Source of the DNA: Xanthobacteraceae bacterium
GTDB taxonomy: Bacteria; Pseudomonadota; Alphaproteobacteria; Rhizobiales; Xanthobacteraceae
Length of the DNA: 6,658 nucleotides
Reading direction: 5' to 3'
Assembly: GCA_030039655.1 (NCBI GenBank)
Contig: JASHVC010000374.1
Span: 1 to 6,658 of the forward strand
Under the pieces are notes generated by a model that did no database searches, was not told the DNA's origin, and saw nothing but the letters and a program-made list of their open reading frames with translations. Each line of letters begins with the position of its first letter. Position 1 is the stretch's first letter. Position numbers and translations under genes: made by a program. Shown in pieces: positions 6,221-6,658 of this stretch.

Positions 6221-6658
6221 CTAGTGCACCGGCTGCTTCGCCTGCTCGAAAAGCTGCCCGTAGCCCGCGACCTGGCCGCTTTCACCCACCAACCGCATGG
6301 CCGCCCAGAACGCCGCCGTTGCCGACGACACCACGGGAATACCGTGCCGGACCTCGAGCGGCTTCGCCACCCCGAGGGTGCGCAAGCCGCCGCACGAGAT
6401 CAGAATTCCCTCGGGTTTGTCCGCATGCTGAACCGCGCTGTCGCTGAGCGCGATGATGTCCGCCTCGCTCTTCTTGCTCGGCCCGCCGAATTCCAGCAGG
6501 TCGAAACACTCGAGCGAGAGCACGTCGATGTCAGCCGCGGCTAGAAGCTCCTTCAAGCGCCGGTTGACGACATCGCTGTAAGCAGTGGCGACCGCCACGC
6601 GCTCGGCGCCGACATCGCGCAAGCCATCGATGATGGCTTGGCTCATGGTGCTGACCGG
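6221..6658 (-). CDS. Asp/Glu racemase superfamily protein, arylmalonate decarboxylase/maleate isomerase type (5' end outside window)
   Basis: The frame is open to the window edge (Pro-Val-Ser-Thr precede the Met codon at 6646), and the family is about 240 residues, so only the C-terminal 145 residues or so are visible. Counting from that Met: AERVAVATAYSDVVNRRL (14-31) matches the start of the second Rossmann-like half; ISCGGLRTL (83-91) carries the catalytic cysteine of that half (Cys85); GIPVVSSATAAFW (102-114) and GYGQLFE (128-134) follow. ISCGG and GYGQLF recall arylmalonate decarboxylases, while LRTL recalls maleate cis-trans isomerases; substrate and reaction cannot be decided, since the first active-site residue lies outside the window. 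The superfamily does cofactor-free proton transfer, decarboxylation or isomerisation on small carboxylates. It lies directly upstream of purS on the same strand. Confidence 0.75.
   Translation of the reverse strand, partial: PVSTMSQAIIDGLRDVGAERVAVATAYSDVVNRRLKELLAAADIDVLSLECFDLLEFGGPSKKSEADIIALSDSAVQHADKPEGILISCGGLRTLGVAKPLEVRHGIPVVSSATAAFWAAMRLVGESGQVAGYGQLFEQAKQPVH

Noticed and set aside
6172..6285. N-terminal extension of purS
   Set aside because: The family begins exactly at the ATG at 6171. The upstream residues are Arg/Ser-rich and overlap the end of the preceding gene.
1..6658. CRISPR array, transposase, phage or integron elements
   Set aside because: No regularly spaced direct repeats, no transposase- or integrase-like frames and no terminal inverted repeats were seen; the gene content is housekeeping.

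Overview
The window is a high-GC, gene-dense chromosomal segment of an alphaproteobacterium, most likely order Hyphomicrobiales (Rhizobiales), near Bradyrhizobium/Rhodopseudomonas or Xanthobacteraceae-type bacteria. The reasons are: the protein sequences (zinc-free S4, a PurQ beginning [11 protein letters not shown], a PurL of the NEPxITPEL type); the three-subunit PurS/PurQ/PurL form of FGAM synthase followed by bolA and grxD; and a copy of the palindromic interspersed repeat of this group whose translation reads like MAGLVPAIHV. The species is not identifiable from the window alone.

Layout. On the plus strand, positions 1-240 are the 3' end of an unidentified membrane protein gene. It is followed by murI (glutamate racemase, 339-1130) and rpsD (ribosomal protein S4, 1295-1912). 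A strong candidate promoter for rpsD overlaps the end and stop codon of murI, and the leader that follows, about 155 nt long, is rich in stem-loops. On the minus strand, reading right to left, are: the 3' part of an Asp/Glu-racemase superfamily gene of the arylmalonate decarboxylase/maleate isomerase type (6658-6221, cut by the window edge), purS (6171-5929), purQ (5932-5231), purL (5164-2912), bolA (2839-2603) and grxD (2382-2041). The plus-strand and minus-strand blocks converge at 1913-2040, where a short hairpin with a T run is placed to terminate grxD transcription.

How the genes work together. PurS, PurQ and PurL are the three parts of formylglycinamidine ribonucleotide synthase (de novo purine synthesis, step 4); purS and purQ overlap by 4 bp. 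BolA and the CGFS monothiol glutaredoxin are known partners that share a [2Fe-2S] cluster in iron-sulfur trafficking and iron sensing. MurI supplies D-glutamate for peptidoglycan, and S4 nucleates assembly of the 30S subunit.

Almost everything here is conserved housekeeping content; I see no new defence, mobile or biosynthetic system. The most interesting points are small: a repeat element inserted at the purQ-purL junction that appears to have remodelled the PurL start; the promoter and structured leader of rpsD; and an arylmalonate-decarboxylase-like gene immediately upstream of purS, a place often held by purC in relatives.
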